Source: a virus. From it: 53,167 nucleotides of DNA. The DNA lies in the IMG/VR virus record IMGVR_UViG_3300025120_000073, positions 1-53,167 of that record, one strand, 5' to 3'. The first letter of the stretch is position 1, and each line of letters opens with the position of its first letter. This document shows positions 1 through 6,449 of the stretch, piece by piece. The notes under the pieces are model-generated. The model was not told the DNA's origin, did no database searches, and worked only from the letters and a program-made list of their open reading frames with translations. The translations under genes and the position numbers were made by a program.

Positions 1-265
1 TAGGATGCCCTGCATCGTTCAAGGCATTATACACGGTTGTGCGGTCACTGCGAATAGCTTCTCGCATATAAAACGCAACCACTTTTTCCATGTGCTTTTT
101 GAAGGCTTGTGCCTGATCTCGGATAGCGGGATGTGTACTGTCAGAAACACTTATAAGTTTCTCTACACAACGCTCCGATACCTCATCAGGTGTAAACCCT
201 CTATTCTCTGTAGTCTGTATGTTAACTACTGGTTCTTTCGGTATATCTACATTAAATTTAAACAT
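1..265 (-). CDS. conserved phage protein, 3' end cut by window edge
   Basis: An 88-residue N-terminal fragment runs off the left edge. It starts MFKFNVDIPKEP and reads open to position 1, ending ALNDAGHP. The ATG at 263-265 overlaps the end of the adaptor gene by 8 bp, so it is the next gene in the late operon. I recognise proteins starting this way as conserved, unannotated genes next to the adaptor gene in marine phages (recollection, not searched). The content is mostly helical and charged, with no signal peptide or membrane segment. Function unknown; a structural or assembly role is only suggested by its place among head-tail genes. Confidence 0.75.
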   Translation of the reverse strand, partial: MFKFNVDIPKEPVVNIQTTENRGFTPDEVSERCVEKLISVSDSTHPAIRDQAQAFKKHMEKVVAFYMREAIRSDRTTVYNALNDAGHP

Positions 266-917
266 TGTTCTCGTCTTTGCTGTATCCCTCTTCGCCATCT
301 CTATAACCGTCTTGTTGCAGTAAGCCACCCACTTTAGTAAAGGCTTGCATAGCGAGCTGATGTTGTTTTCTATACTCGTTCATAAGATCTGTATCGCCCT
401 TCATAAACGAATATGCTTCTAGTAATGAGCCGTAAAGCAAAGCTGTTTCGGCATTGTCACCTAACCATGTTGTACCTGCTGTAACAATAGATGGTGGATC
501 GTAATAGTAGTTTATTTGAGCAAGATACGCAGCATTTGGCGTTGGCGCTAATATAAAAAAGCCCGGTGAGGTAGTAGTGCCTCCCACAAACTGACCATAA
601 TACTTTGGTAATCCTGTGTCATTCGCAGGATACGCCTCCTTCATATAGGTAACATTTTTATTGAGAAGATAGCTATAATTACCACTGCCATCTGTGATGG
701 CTATAGAATACACTGCGATCATGTCTGTGGGTCTAGCTAGATATTGAGAGTTAGCAACTGTACTACCAGTAGAAGCCTTTCGAAGCTCTGGAATAAGAAC
801 CTGACGAAGTATCTTTTCTTCTGCCTGTCGAACAAACGTAGGAATATTAGCCACAAAAGAAGTCTCTGTGTTCTCCGTGTAGTCCTGTATAGCCTGTGTT
901 AACTCTGTATAGTTCAT
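258..917 (-). CDS. head-tail adaptor protein (SU10 adaptor-like)
   Basis: A 219-residue protein with the layout of phage adaptor proteins that join the portal ring to the tail: an N-terminal helical part (TELTQAIQDYTENTE, then FVRQAEEKILRQV), a central beta part, and a C-terminal helical part with an LLYGSLLEAYSFMKGD motif. I recognise this pattern from the SU10-type adaptor family found in podovirus-like marine phages. The start codon lies inside a one-base variant of the genome-wide palindrome (GTTCAAATGAAC). The downstream gene overlaps its stop by 8 bp. It sits in the connector group with the gp4-like protein at 2370-3047, which fits assembly of the neck. Confidence 0.72.
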   Translation of the reverse strand: MNYTELTQAIQDYTENTETSFVANIPTFVRQAEEKILRQVLIPELRKASTGSTVANSQYLARPTDMIAVYSIAITDGSGNYSYLLNKNVTYMKEAYPANDTGLPKYYGQFVGGTTTSPGFFILAPTPNAAYLAQINYYYDPPSIVTAGTTWLGDNAETALLYGSLLEAYSFMKGDTDLMNEYRKQHQLAMQAFTKVGGLLQQDGYRDGEEGYSKDENNV

Positions 918-923
918 TTGAAC
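912..923. repeat. variant copy of dispersed palindrome (GTTCATTTGAAC)
   Basis: One base differs from the exact palindrome. Read on the minus strand it is GTTCAAATGAAC, and the ATG within it is the start codon of the adaptor gene. The change from AATT to AAAT is the one needed to make this start codon, so the site may be an exact copy adapted to coding need. Confidence 0.7.
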
Positions 924-1457
924 TTATCCGTTTCTACTAAAGTTGCCGCCTCTGACGGCCTTACCCATACCACCACAGGAACCACCTTTTTGCATGTATC
1001 CCATCTTGTTACGAACAGCCGTAGGGAGTTTCTTCAAACCATTATTGCTTTCGGGAACCGACTTAAGGCTTCCACCCTCTGCTGATTTCTTTGTGGGTCT
1101 TTTTTTTGGTCTTAAAGAAGTAGTTAGGGGTATTGATTTTGGTCTAATTTTAGGTCGCAAAGATTGATTTTTTGGATCTTTTTTCTTGCGAACTTCTGCA
1201 GCTTTTCTTTTTGTATCTGCTCCTGCCTCAAGCTTTGTAAAAGTATTATTACGCCCTTTGTCTGCTGCTCTTTGAAGGCTACTGCGAGCCTTGTTGCGAA
1301 TATTGGTAAGTCCTTTAACAATAGGTTGATTTTTTATACCTCTTTTAACAGCATCAACAACTTTTTTAGTTGTGCTTTTTGAGCGCTTACCTTGCTTACC
1401 TTCCCTAGATTCCATAGTGCGCTTAGTTCTTGGTAAGTTTCTTCCTGTTTGTGCCAT
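924..1457 (-). CDS. highly basic Lys/Arg-rich small phage protein
   Basis: A 177-residue, strongly basic protein with no recognised fold. The start MAQTGRNLP is chosen because GGAGG lies about 5 nt upstream of that ATG; an earlier in-frame ATG would place the ribosome site inside the gene. The N-terminal two thirds are Lys/Arg-rich and likely helical or disordered; the C-terminal tail (CGGMGKAVRGGNFSRNG) is a Gly/Arg-rich end that I recall from many small marine phage proteins. It starts 16 nt after an exact copy of the dispersed palindrome. Nucleic-acid binding or a packaged internal protein is a guess from charge only. Confidence 0.7.
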   Translation of the reverse strand: MAQTGRNLPRTKRTMESREGKQGKRSKSTTKKVVDAVKRGIKNQPIVKGLTNIRNKARSSLQRAADKGRNNTFTKLEAGADTKRKAAEVRKKKDPKNQSLRPKIRPKSIPLTTSLRPKKRPTKKSAEGGSLKSVPESNNGLKKLPTAVRNKMGYMQKGGSCGGMGKAVRGGNFSRNG

Positions 1458-1472
1458 CTTGCCCTCCAAAAA

Positions 1473-1484
1473 GTTCAATTGAAC
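1473..1484. repeat. dispersed palindrome GTTCAATTGAAC, upstream of 924-1457
   Basis: Exact copy, 16 nt before the start codon. On the minus strand it is followed directly by TTTTTGGAGGG, so palindrome, T-run and ribosome binding site form one block. The copies at 42635 and 51719 have the same arrangement, and 51719 shares a longer stretch of flanking sequence. Confidence 0.95.
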
Positions 1485-1518
1485 TTATTTTAACATGTTT
1501 AAATTTTCAAATCTACCG

Positions 1519-2373
1519 TTAAGGTGTATTCACTTGGCCTCCCATACCACTGTGGTTAGTGCAATAGTAGTGTAATGTTGGTGCGCCCGAAGCTATCACG
1601 ATCTGAGTATAAGCACCTGCGTTTCCGGGGGTTCCGCTAGTTGTAACGCCTGTTGTGTACTCCACACCACCTGAATGGGTTCCGTTTGATGTTGTTGAAA
1701 ACCTTAGTGGGTGACCACTATTACTCGAATGTGATTGATCAAATATGTAGGTATTTCCTTCGCTAAGATTTCCTGTAGGAGATTCTATACCATCGATGTA
1801 AAACTTATTACCACCACTATACCCTGTAGTTACAGTAACTGCGAAAGATTGTGCTACATTGGTAGATAAAGTAGCTACGCCTGTAGTTCCCACGGCAGAA
1901 ACACCATTTGGAAATGCAGTTATTCCTACGCCTAGTAGGGTAACCGTCCCAACCGCACCTATAGCGGCATTTGGAGCAGTTAGATTTGCGCTATATGTAT
2001 TAGCCACAACAGAGCCAACAGAAGATGAGGCTGAAGAACCTGTAACGTTCACCACGCCCTCATCGAAACTTATGGCAACTCTACCGACAGCTCCTGTCAT
2101 AAATTGAGCAGGGTTCCATACAGGAGAAAATCCAAACAACTGTCTGCTTTCTTCTAAAGACCTATCTGGCCTAGCGTGTGCAAGACTTTGAGGATCAAAT
2201 ATTCTAACCCTGCCCAAAAAGTTTTGAGGATGATCGCCATCAGCAACATCCCGACCAACTCTTAGTCCAGTCTTTACGCCATTCTTGAACTCATCAACAA
2301 GCTCATTCAGCGGATACCTGAAGCCAGTTCTGTCGCAGAAACCGAAAGCATATTTACTTCTAGCAGTTGTCAT
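1519..2373 (-). CDS. virion protein with C-terminal cupredoxin-like domain
   Basis: A 284-residue protein in three parts. Residues 1-90 contain a conserved phage segment (AFGFCDRTGFRYPLNELV) seen in marine phage head-tail proteins. Residues about 95-185 are Ala/Gly/Val/Thr-rich beta repeats like those in the tail proteins at 47204-47758 and 51739-52743. Residues about 186-284 look like a cupredoxin: FYIDGIESP, NTYIFDQS, GHPLRFST and a final YYCTNHSGMGG. His221, Cys271, His274 and Met277 match the type 1 copper ligands, with C-x2-H-x2-M spacing as in amicyanin. Its ATG overlaps the stop of the upstream connector gene (ATGA). A neck or tail decoration role is likely; copper binding is inference. 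Confidence 0.7.
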   Translation of the reverse strand: MTTARSKYAFGFCDRTGFRYPLNELVDEFKNGVKTGLRVGRDVADGDHPQNFLGRVRIFDPQSLAHARPDRSLEESRQLFGFSPVWNPAQFMTGAVGRVAISFDEGVVNVTGSSASSSVGSVVANTYSANLTAPNAAIGAVGTVTLLGVGITAFPNGVSAVGTTGVATLSTNVAQSFAVTVTTGYSGGNKFYIDGIESPTGNLSEGNTYIFDQSHSSNSGHPLRFSTTSNGTHSGGVEYTTGVTTSGTPGNAGAYTQIVIASGAPTLHYYCTNHSGMGGQVNTP

Positions 2374-3047
2374 CCACCACCTAACATAAATGTATTGTAT
2401 GGCACAAATTTGATTGATGCTGTTTCAGCATCTTCACCCGCTGCAAGCTCAAACTGATACTCATATTCTTGCTTTAAGGGAACAACTCTGGCTATTGCTT
2501 CTGGTTTCTTCATAGCTATTTGATATGCAAGACCCGCAACAAGACATGGAACAAATCTAGGTGGTATAGCCGCTGTTGTGCCAACGCCCGTTGCCAAGCC
2601 ATCTATTCCCTTTAATCGATGAAAAGCCAAAATATAATCTGTGTCAGGAACGGGCCAAAGTGTTACTTTTGTTTCTGTAGCCAGTCTTTGAACAAATATT
2701 TGACTAGGCTTACCCTGTGTATTTTTATTAGATTGAGCTGCGTAAGTAGATACAGATATGCGTTGCAATGCTGCATCAACTTGATTTGTTCCTGTTCCAG
2801 TCCTTATTTGATGCTCGATTACATCTATAGTGTCTATGGGCATAGAGTAGGTTGCTGTTCCTGAGCTTAGATTTAAAACACCTGAATCAACCGTAAAAAG
2901 ATTGAGGCCTCTATTTTGCCATTCGAGCAACATGATATTAAGGCTACGCCTCGCTGTTCGAAGATCGTAACCTGTGTTTAGCTCTAGACCTGCGCGTTCA
3001 TAAGCTTCTTCAAATATGTCAGGTAAATCTGGTGTAACGACTGCCAT
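2370..3047 (-). CDS. head-tail connector / tail accessory protein (P22 gp4-like)
   Basis: A 225-residue protein whose N-terminus (IFEEAYERAGLE, TGYDLRTARRSLNIMLLEW, RGLNLFTV) matches my memory of the gp4-like tail accessory family, which joins portal to tail in podoviruses. A helical N-terminal half is followed by beta-rich sequence and a C-terminal helix (ALKPEAIARVVPLKQEYEYQF-like, from about residue 180). It lies between a small HNH-like gene and the cupredoxin virion protein and is translationally coupled to the latter through an ATGA overlap. It could instead belong to the broader gp6-like connector group; the structural assignment is firmer than the exact family. Confidence 0.68.
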   Translation of the reverse strand: MAVVTPDLPDIFEEAYERAGLELNTGYDLRTARRSLNIMLLEWQNRGLNLFTVDSGVLNLSSGTATYSMPIDTIDVIEHQIRTGTGTNQVDAALQRISVSTYAAQSNKNTQGKPSQIFVQRLATETKVTLWPVPDTDYILAFHRLKGIDGLATGVGTTAAIPPRFVPCLVAGLAYQIAMKKPEAIARVVPLKQEYEYQFELAAGEDAETASIKFVPYNTFMLGGG

Positions 3048-3053
3048 TTTATC

Positions 3054-3299
3054 CTACCGTTTCTTGGCTTTAGAGTTTCTAGGGAAACTCCTGTTTTTAG
3101 CTTTTGTTTTCATCGTAAGGTTTTTTCTAGAGTTATCACGAGGGTTTCCATTCTTGTGATCAACGTCTTTTCCATCACCTTTTTTTGCCTTACCTGCTTT
3201 AACCATCTTAGATCGTGCCGTGTTTCGAGATGCCCTCTTTTTCTTCTGTGTAGAGGATTTGTGGTAGCTATCGTATTCTTTTCTATAGTTTCGGGGCAT
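3054..3299 (-). CDS. small basic protein with HNH-like motif
   Basis: An 81-residue, very basic protein. The C-terminal half contains DGKDVDHKNGNPRDN followed by SRKNL, the pattern of the second half of an HNH nuclease (D-H, then N-x3-N). The usual Cys pairs and first His of larger HNH enzymes are absent, so it may be a minimal nuclease or a DNA-binding relative. I recall close relatives in marine phage structural clusters. It sits in a run of small basic genes between capsid and connector. A single-strand or packaging nuclease role is possible but unproven. Confidence 0.7.
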   Translation of the reverse strand: MPRNYRKEYDSYHKSSTQKKKRASRNTARSKMVKAGKAKKGDGKDVDHKNGNPRDNSRKNLTMKTKAKNRSFPRNSKAKKR

Positions 3300-3301
3300 T
3301 G

Positions 3302-3553
3302 CTATCTATACCCTCTCGTTTTCTTTGCTATCTTTTTGGGTTGAGCCACATGCTGTTTACCTGCCTTCTTACCTTTTCTCTTAGCACGGGAGGTAGCTGA
3401 ATACTCAGCAGCGCTAAGGGATTTTATGGCTGCAGAAGGCAGGTATCTCTCACCAGTAGCCTTACGACCTTGCGTAGATGGCTTACCGCTTTTGGTACGC
3501 CATTTCTGCTTAGTCCAACTTTTAAGGCTTTTCTGTGATTTTTTTAACGGCAT
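3302..3553 (-). CDS. DUF5872-like small protein
   Basis: An 83-residue basic protein. The segments SLKSWTKQKWRTKSG, KATGERYLPSAAIKSLS and EYSATSRAKRKGKKAGKQ match the DUF5872 family as I remember it, which occurs in phages and large eukaryotic viruses. No catalytic residues are known for the family. The high Lys/Arg content and Trp pairs suggest nucleic-acid contact. It is separated by 2-3 bp from its neighbours, so it is co-transcribed with the other small basic genes here. Confidence 0.8.
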   Translation of the reverse strand: MPLKKSQKSLKSWTKQKWRTKSGKPSTQGRKATGERYLPSAAIKSLSAAEYSATSRAKRKGKKAGKQHVAQPKKIAKKTRGYR

Positions 3554-3556
3554 TGT

Positions 3557-3805
3557 TTAGAACAACTTCTTTCCTGCTTTTTTAGCTGCGTCTTTTAACA
3601 TTTGCATTTTGCTCTTTGCAGGTTTTGATCTAGTAGTTTTACCACTTCCTTTTTTTGTAAAACTTTTTGGCCCTGCTGTTGCTTTACTCGAACCGCCACG
3701 CTTCATAGCCATAGGCTTTTTAGCCATACCGCCACGCATCATTTTCTTTCCGCCACGCTTCATAGCAACTGGCTTCTTTTTCATCGCTCTAGGTTTCATA
3801 GCCAT
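3557..3805 (-). CDS. Lys/Met/Gly-rich low-complexity basic protein
   Basis: An 82-residue low-complexity protein made of repeats of the type AMKRGGKKM and MRGGMAKKP, then a Lys/Ser/Thr-rich tail ending KKAGKKLF. The start MAMKPRAM is chosen because AAAGGAGA lies 8-12 nt upstream; a longer reading would need a TTG start with no ribosome site. It overlaps the end of the upstream gene by 17 bp in another frame. Charge and composition resemble histone-like tails or protamines, but no function is known. Confidence 0.65.
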   Translation of the reverse strand: MAMKPRAMKKKPVAMKRGGKKMMRGGMAKKPMAMKRGGSSKATAGPKSFTKKGSGKTTRSKPAKSKMQMLKDAAKKAGKKLF

Positions 3806-4319
3806 CGTCAAGTCTCCTTTTCCTGTTAACAACTAATTCTTCATACTCTTCATCAGGATACACATCATAGTAACCTAAAGTATGCAACTTATCACTTGCT
3901 CGAACCACCTGTTCGAGGTCTTGAATAAACACCATACAATAGTGCCTATCTATTAAACTTTCCCAGTCATTATCTGAAAGAAAGTCTAGATTTGCATCAT
4001 CCGCACCGTAATCTGGATGAAATTCCATACAATGTAGGTTATCAAAAAGTATATTAAGGTTTTGAACATATTTATTAAATTTGTCTAATTCTGGAACTTC
4101 ATATGAAGCGACAACAACAAGCTCCTTATTAGATAAGATAAAATCAGAGCAATGCCTTAGACTGTCTGCATATATATCATCTGTTTGCACAACTAATACT
4201 TTATTTTTTTCCCAAGCATTCTTAGCGTAGGGACATGGGGAAAGACCTTTTAGGCTTGAGTTTGGCACTTCTAGAACCTCACTCGACCAACTTCTAAGAT
4301 CTCTCTCTATTTCTCCCAT
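3789..4319 (-). CDS. conserved protein of unknown function with CPYAK motif
   Basis: A 176-residue acidic to neutral protein, unlike the basic proteins around it. It contains LKGLSPCPYAKNAWEKNKV near residues 23-42 and a hydrophobic core segment ELVVVASYEVPELD. I recall the S-PCPYAKxAW motif from an uncharacterised family in marine phages and bacteria. The conserved Cys of CPYAK and the Asp/Tyr-rich C-terminal half could be an active site, but this is not known. Start codon ATG at 4319 meets the stop of the upstream gene by one base. Confidence 0.7.
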   Translation of the reverse strand: MGEIERDLRSWSSEVLEVPNSSLKGLSPCPYAKNAWEKNKVLVVQTDDIYADSLRHCSDFILSNKELVVVASYEVPELDKFNKYVQNLNILFDNLHCMEFHPDYGADDANLDFLSDNDWESLIDRHYCMVFIQDLEQVVRASDKLHTLGYYDVYPDEEYEELVVNRKRRLDDGYET

Positions 4320-4822
4320 TAGTCTCTGTAGCCTCCACCTGCTTTTTTATAAGCTTTTGCCATCATTTGGGCTTTTCTGGCTGACCATTGGCCCGGAGCG
4401 CCACCCTTTCCACCTGCCTTTATTCTATTGAATATACGTTTACGCTTTGCAGGATCTGTATAATTACCTGCCTCGTTGACGCGGCTCTTGGACTTCTTCT
4501 TAGGACTGCCCCCGTCACCCATGCGAATAATACTTAAGTCTTTTGCATCATCGCCAGTAGACATCATGCGACCACCATTTTTTGCAACAGGAACCGCCTC
4601 TTGCTCTCGCATCTGCTTCTTTTTCTTTTGTTGTTTTGCAAGCATACCCGCAGGGCTAAAACCTGCACTTGCCAGTTTACCAAAAGCACCCTCACCCGAA
4701 ATCATTCCATATAATGGACTGATACTACCAAGCACTTTGCTGCCACTCTTTTTCTTAACAACTTTCTTTTTCATCTTACCTGACTTTATCTGCTTGCTCA
4801 TATTCGCTCTTGAGATAGCCAT
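4319..4822 (-). CDS. basic Gly/Lys-rich small phage protein
   Basis: A 167-residue basic protein with many KKK and GG runs. A hydrophobic stretch around VLGSISPLYGMISGEGAFG lies near residue 30. The C-terminal half (DPAKRKRIFNRIKAGGKGG, then GQWSARKAQMMAKAYKKAG) is a recognisable motif of small marine phage proteins, often with a W-S-A-R-K-A-Q block. The start MAISRANM is chosen because its ATG overlaps the stop of the upstream membrane-protein gene and GGAAGG lies upstream; the longer reading begins with a Cys-rich run translated from the other gene. Confidence 0.65.
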   Translation of the reverse strand: MAISRANMSKQIKSGKMKKKVVKKKSGSKVLGSISPLYGMISGEGAFGKLASAGFSPAGMLAKQQKKKKQMREQEAVPVAKNGGRMMSTGDDAKDLSIIRMGDGGSPKKKSKSRVNEAGNYTDPAKRKRIFNRIKAGGKGGAPGQWSARKAQMMAKAYKKAGGGYRD

Positions 4823-4980
4823 TATAGAAACCTTCCTGCTACAGCCGCAGCAACAATCAGAGCAGCAATGCCCCACAGACGCATATCAAGTCGTTCAAGT
4901 TGCTTTTCAATACGCTCAAAACGTCTATCAGACTCTTTTTCATGTTTTTCCATAATCTTTAATACGTCTTGTGCTTTCAT
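4822..4980 (-). CDS. small membrane protein with N-terminal coiled coil
   Basis: A 52-residue protein: a charged amphipathic helix with heptad character (SDRRFERIEKQLERLDMRL) and one C-terminal membrane helix (WGIAALIVAAAVAGRFL). The shape resembles XhlA/Bdr-type phage proteins attached to lysis systems, but the fit is by layout only. AGGTGA lies upstream of its ATG and its TAA shares one base with the next ATG, so translation is coupled. It lies in the head-gene region, not beside the endolysin. Confidence 0.68.
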   Translation of the reverse strand: MKAQDVLKIMEKHEKESDRRFERIEKQLERLDMRLWGIAALIVAAAVAGRFL

Positions 4981-4985
4981 TACCG

Positions 4986-5234
4986 TCACCTAATTGTACC
5001 TTTGGTTTTGCCTTTAACAGCAATACCATCGCCTCTAACTCTGCCGCCTCTTTTCTTTTTGGTGACTTTCCCACCTTTTTTAAACTCTTCCATTCCTTCG
5101 TCCAACATATCTTTAAGATTTTGTGATCTTAGTTTAAGAGTTTTCATCTCTTTAGCGCCAGTTTTAGGATCAAGCATTCTATCTTCTACATCACTTAATC
5201 TATCTAAAATATCAAATTTGCTTCTTTTTGCCAT
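4986..5234 (-). CDS. small protein with coiled-coil N-terminus and Arg/Gly/Lys tail
   Basis: An 82-residue protein. Residues 1-52 are charged and probably helical (FDILDRLSDVEDRMLDP, LKLRSQNLKDMLDEGMEEF). The tail from residue 53 is KKGGKV, KKKRGGRVRGDGIA, then VKGKTKGTIR. I recall similar RGDGIA-KGKTKG tails at the ends of unrelated small marine phage proteins, which suggests a reusable sorting or binding tail. Only a few bases separate it from both neighbours. Function unknown. Confidence 0.65.
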   Translation of the reverse strand: MAKRSKFDILDRLSDVEDRMLDPKTGAKEMKTLKLRSQNLKDMLDEGMEEFKKGGKVTKKKRGGRVRGDGIAVKGKTKGTIR

Positions 5235-5235
5235 A

Positions 5236-5526
5236 TTAACACTTCCATCTCTTTCTAGCCTGTCTTAGGCGACTGTTTGGATCTTTTGCTGCTTTTGGAA
5301 ACTGCTTCATCTGACCTGCAGATCTGGCGCAATAAGACTTACGTCTTTTCGCAGCCTTGCTACCTTTTTTAACTGTGCCAGTCACAGCGGTTTTAAGCTT
5401 AGAACCGGGGTTATCCCTACGGTACTTAGCTACACCTTTAGCGGTCATACCCGCACCTTTTTTGGTGGGGCGTTTTTGCCCCCCCTTGATGGAGTGACCC
5501 TTCATAGTTCCCTTGCGAGCAGCCAT
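5236..5526 (-). CDS. DUF6321-like small basic protein
   Basis: A 96-residue protein whose C-terminal half matches the DUF6321 family as I remember it: NPGSKLKTAVTGTVKKGSK, then AAKRRKSYCARSAGQM and a final RLRQARKRWKC. Family members occur in phages and large viruses and carry conserved Cys residues (two here in the C-terminal half). The N-terminal part is a Lys/Gly-rich tail. Role unknown; the cluster of basic proteins around it suggests a shared function in DNA handling or virion content. Confidence 0.8.
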   Translation of the reverse strand: MAARKGTMKGHSIKGGQKRPTKKGAGMTAKGVAKYRRDNPGSKLKTAVTGTVKKGSKAAKRRKSYCARSAGQMKQFPKAAKDPNSRLRQARKRWKC

Positions 5527-5530
5527 AACA

Positions 5531-5800
5531 TTAATTAAAGAATATTGTTATAGCTGTTAGTGCCGTAGCAGTAGCTACATGAATATCACTAACTCTAATC
5601 CCATCATCTGGGATATTGACAGCATGAACGTCAGAAGCTTTTAGATCCAAATCTAGAACTGTAGCCCCACCGTTACCATCTGAGATAGTTAATCGGGGTG
5701 TACCCGATCCTGATAAAACATGTATCTGCCGTATGCGAGCAGGGCCAACTGCGAGTGATCCTGCTCCTGTGACACGCTTTGCCTTTACATCACTAGACAT
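5531..5800 (-). CDS. small beta-rich structural-type protein
   Basis: An 89-residue protein of alternating hydrophobic residues, likely all beta: RIRQIHVLSGSGTPRLTI, ATVLDLDL, VHAVNIPDDGIRVSDIHVA, ALTAITIFFN. Such short beta proteins next to capsid genes are seen in many marine phages and are usually unannotated virion or decoration proteins. No motif gives an activity. It is spaced by 3-4 bp from both neighbours. Confidence 0.65.
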   Translation of the reverse strand: MSSDVKAKRVTGAGSLAVGPARIRQIHVLSGSGTPRLTISDGNGGATVLDLDLKASDVHAVNIPDDGIRVSDIHVATATALTAITIFFN

Positions 5801-5803
5801 AGC

Positions 5804-6013
5804 TTACCCTTTCTTCTTAGGGCGACCACGCTTTTTAACAGATGATTCTTCCCATGCCTCATTTACATCAGGTGTAGAAGGGTCATCTGCTTTAAGCGTT
5901 CCATCGCTGTTTCTTGCGCGAACTTTGTTAGTCCATACTTTTAGTGGGTTTCCATCTGGGTCTAACCCACGAGCCGCCAGTTCTTCAACACTTGGTGGTG
6001 AAAATCTACTCAT
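5804..6013 (-). CDS. small protein with AT-hook-like C-terminus
   Basis: A 69-residue protein. The N-terminal segment FSPPSVEELAARGLDPDGN looks ordered; the middle is Ser/Asp/Pro-rich; residues 60-69 are KKRGRPKKKG, which contains the G-R-P core flanked by Lys/Arg typical of an AT-hook for minor-groove binding of AT-rich DNA. That would suit binding to packaged DNA, or to AT-rich elements such as those at 14.2 and 25.2 kb, but this is inference. Confidence 0.65.
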   Translation of the reverse strand: MSRFSPPSVEELAARGLDPDGNPLKVWTNKVRARNSDGTLKADDPSTPDVNEAWEESSVKKRGRPKKKG

Positions 6014-6020
6014 AATTCAC

Positions 6021-6245
6021 CTATGAAGCTGAAATGGTTGCGCCTGTATCGGAACGCTTCCAGTTTGTTCCGTCAGAGAAAGCCAAGATAGCAGCACCTG
6101 CAGCGCCATTTGAAATGTACGCTATAGTACCTGCACCTGCTGTAGCAGCGGAAGGTGCGGCTGCAACTGTGTAGCTTGTTAATGTGATAAGACCAACAAA
6201 TCCATCAGAAGATGTCACTGGGCCTGAAAATGTAGTTGATGCCAT
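6021..6245 (-). CDS. short virion-type protein (beta-rich)
   Basis: A 74-residue protein starting MASTTFSGPVTSSDGFVG, with TLTSYTVAAAPSAATAG and FSDGTNWKRSDTGA. The motif 'ISNGAAGAAILAFSDGTNWKR' class of short proteins follows the capsid gene in several marine phages and resembles the end domains of fibres. The first ATG is chosen; a GTG six codons earlier is possible. It is the first gene after the terminator behind the capsid gene, so its expression depends on read-through or its own promoter within 6250-6350. Confidence 0.6.
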   Translation of the reverse strand: MASTTFSGPVTSSDGFVGLITLTSYTVAAAPSAATAGAGTIAYISNGAAGAAILAFSDGTNWKRSDTGATISAS

Positions 6246-6359
6246 AATAAATACCCCTTGCACAAGGTTTTGCCTAGCAGTCTGTGCAACGTCAGGGAGG
6301 GGAGTGTCCTGTCTGCAAGGCTAATGTTGCCCCTAAAAAGACCATAACATAGTTTTTTT

Positions 6360-6393
6360 AAAAAGAAAGGGGCAACTCCTGCAAGCTGCCCCT
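6360..6393 (-). terminator. rho-independent terminator after major capsid gene
   Basis: On the minus strand AGGGGCA pairs with TGCCCCT (arms at 6387-6393 and 6368-6374, 12-nt loop) and is followed by TTTCTTTTT. It lies about 60 bp after the capsid stop. Reading leftwards it would cut off most transcripts behind the capsid gene, giving high capsid and lower downstream expression. Confidence 0.75.
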
Positions 6394-6449
6394 ATTTACC
6401 GGGAGAAGTAAATATCCCCTTTAGAGGGACACTTCTTCTATACCATAGT

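Noticed and set aside
1-337. Rightward 110-codon frame at the left edge
   Set aside because: Antisense to two well-supported leftward genes; Cys- and Arg-rich composition typical of shadow frames.
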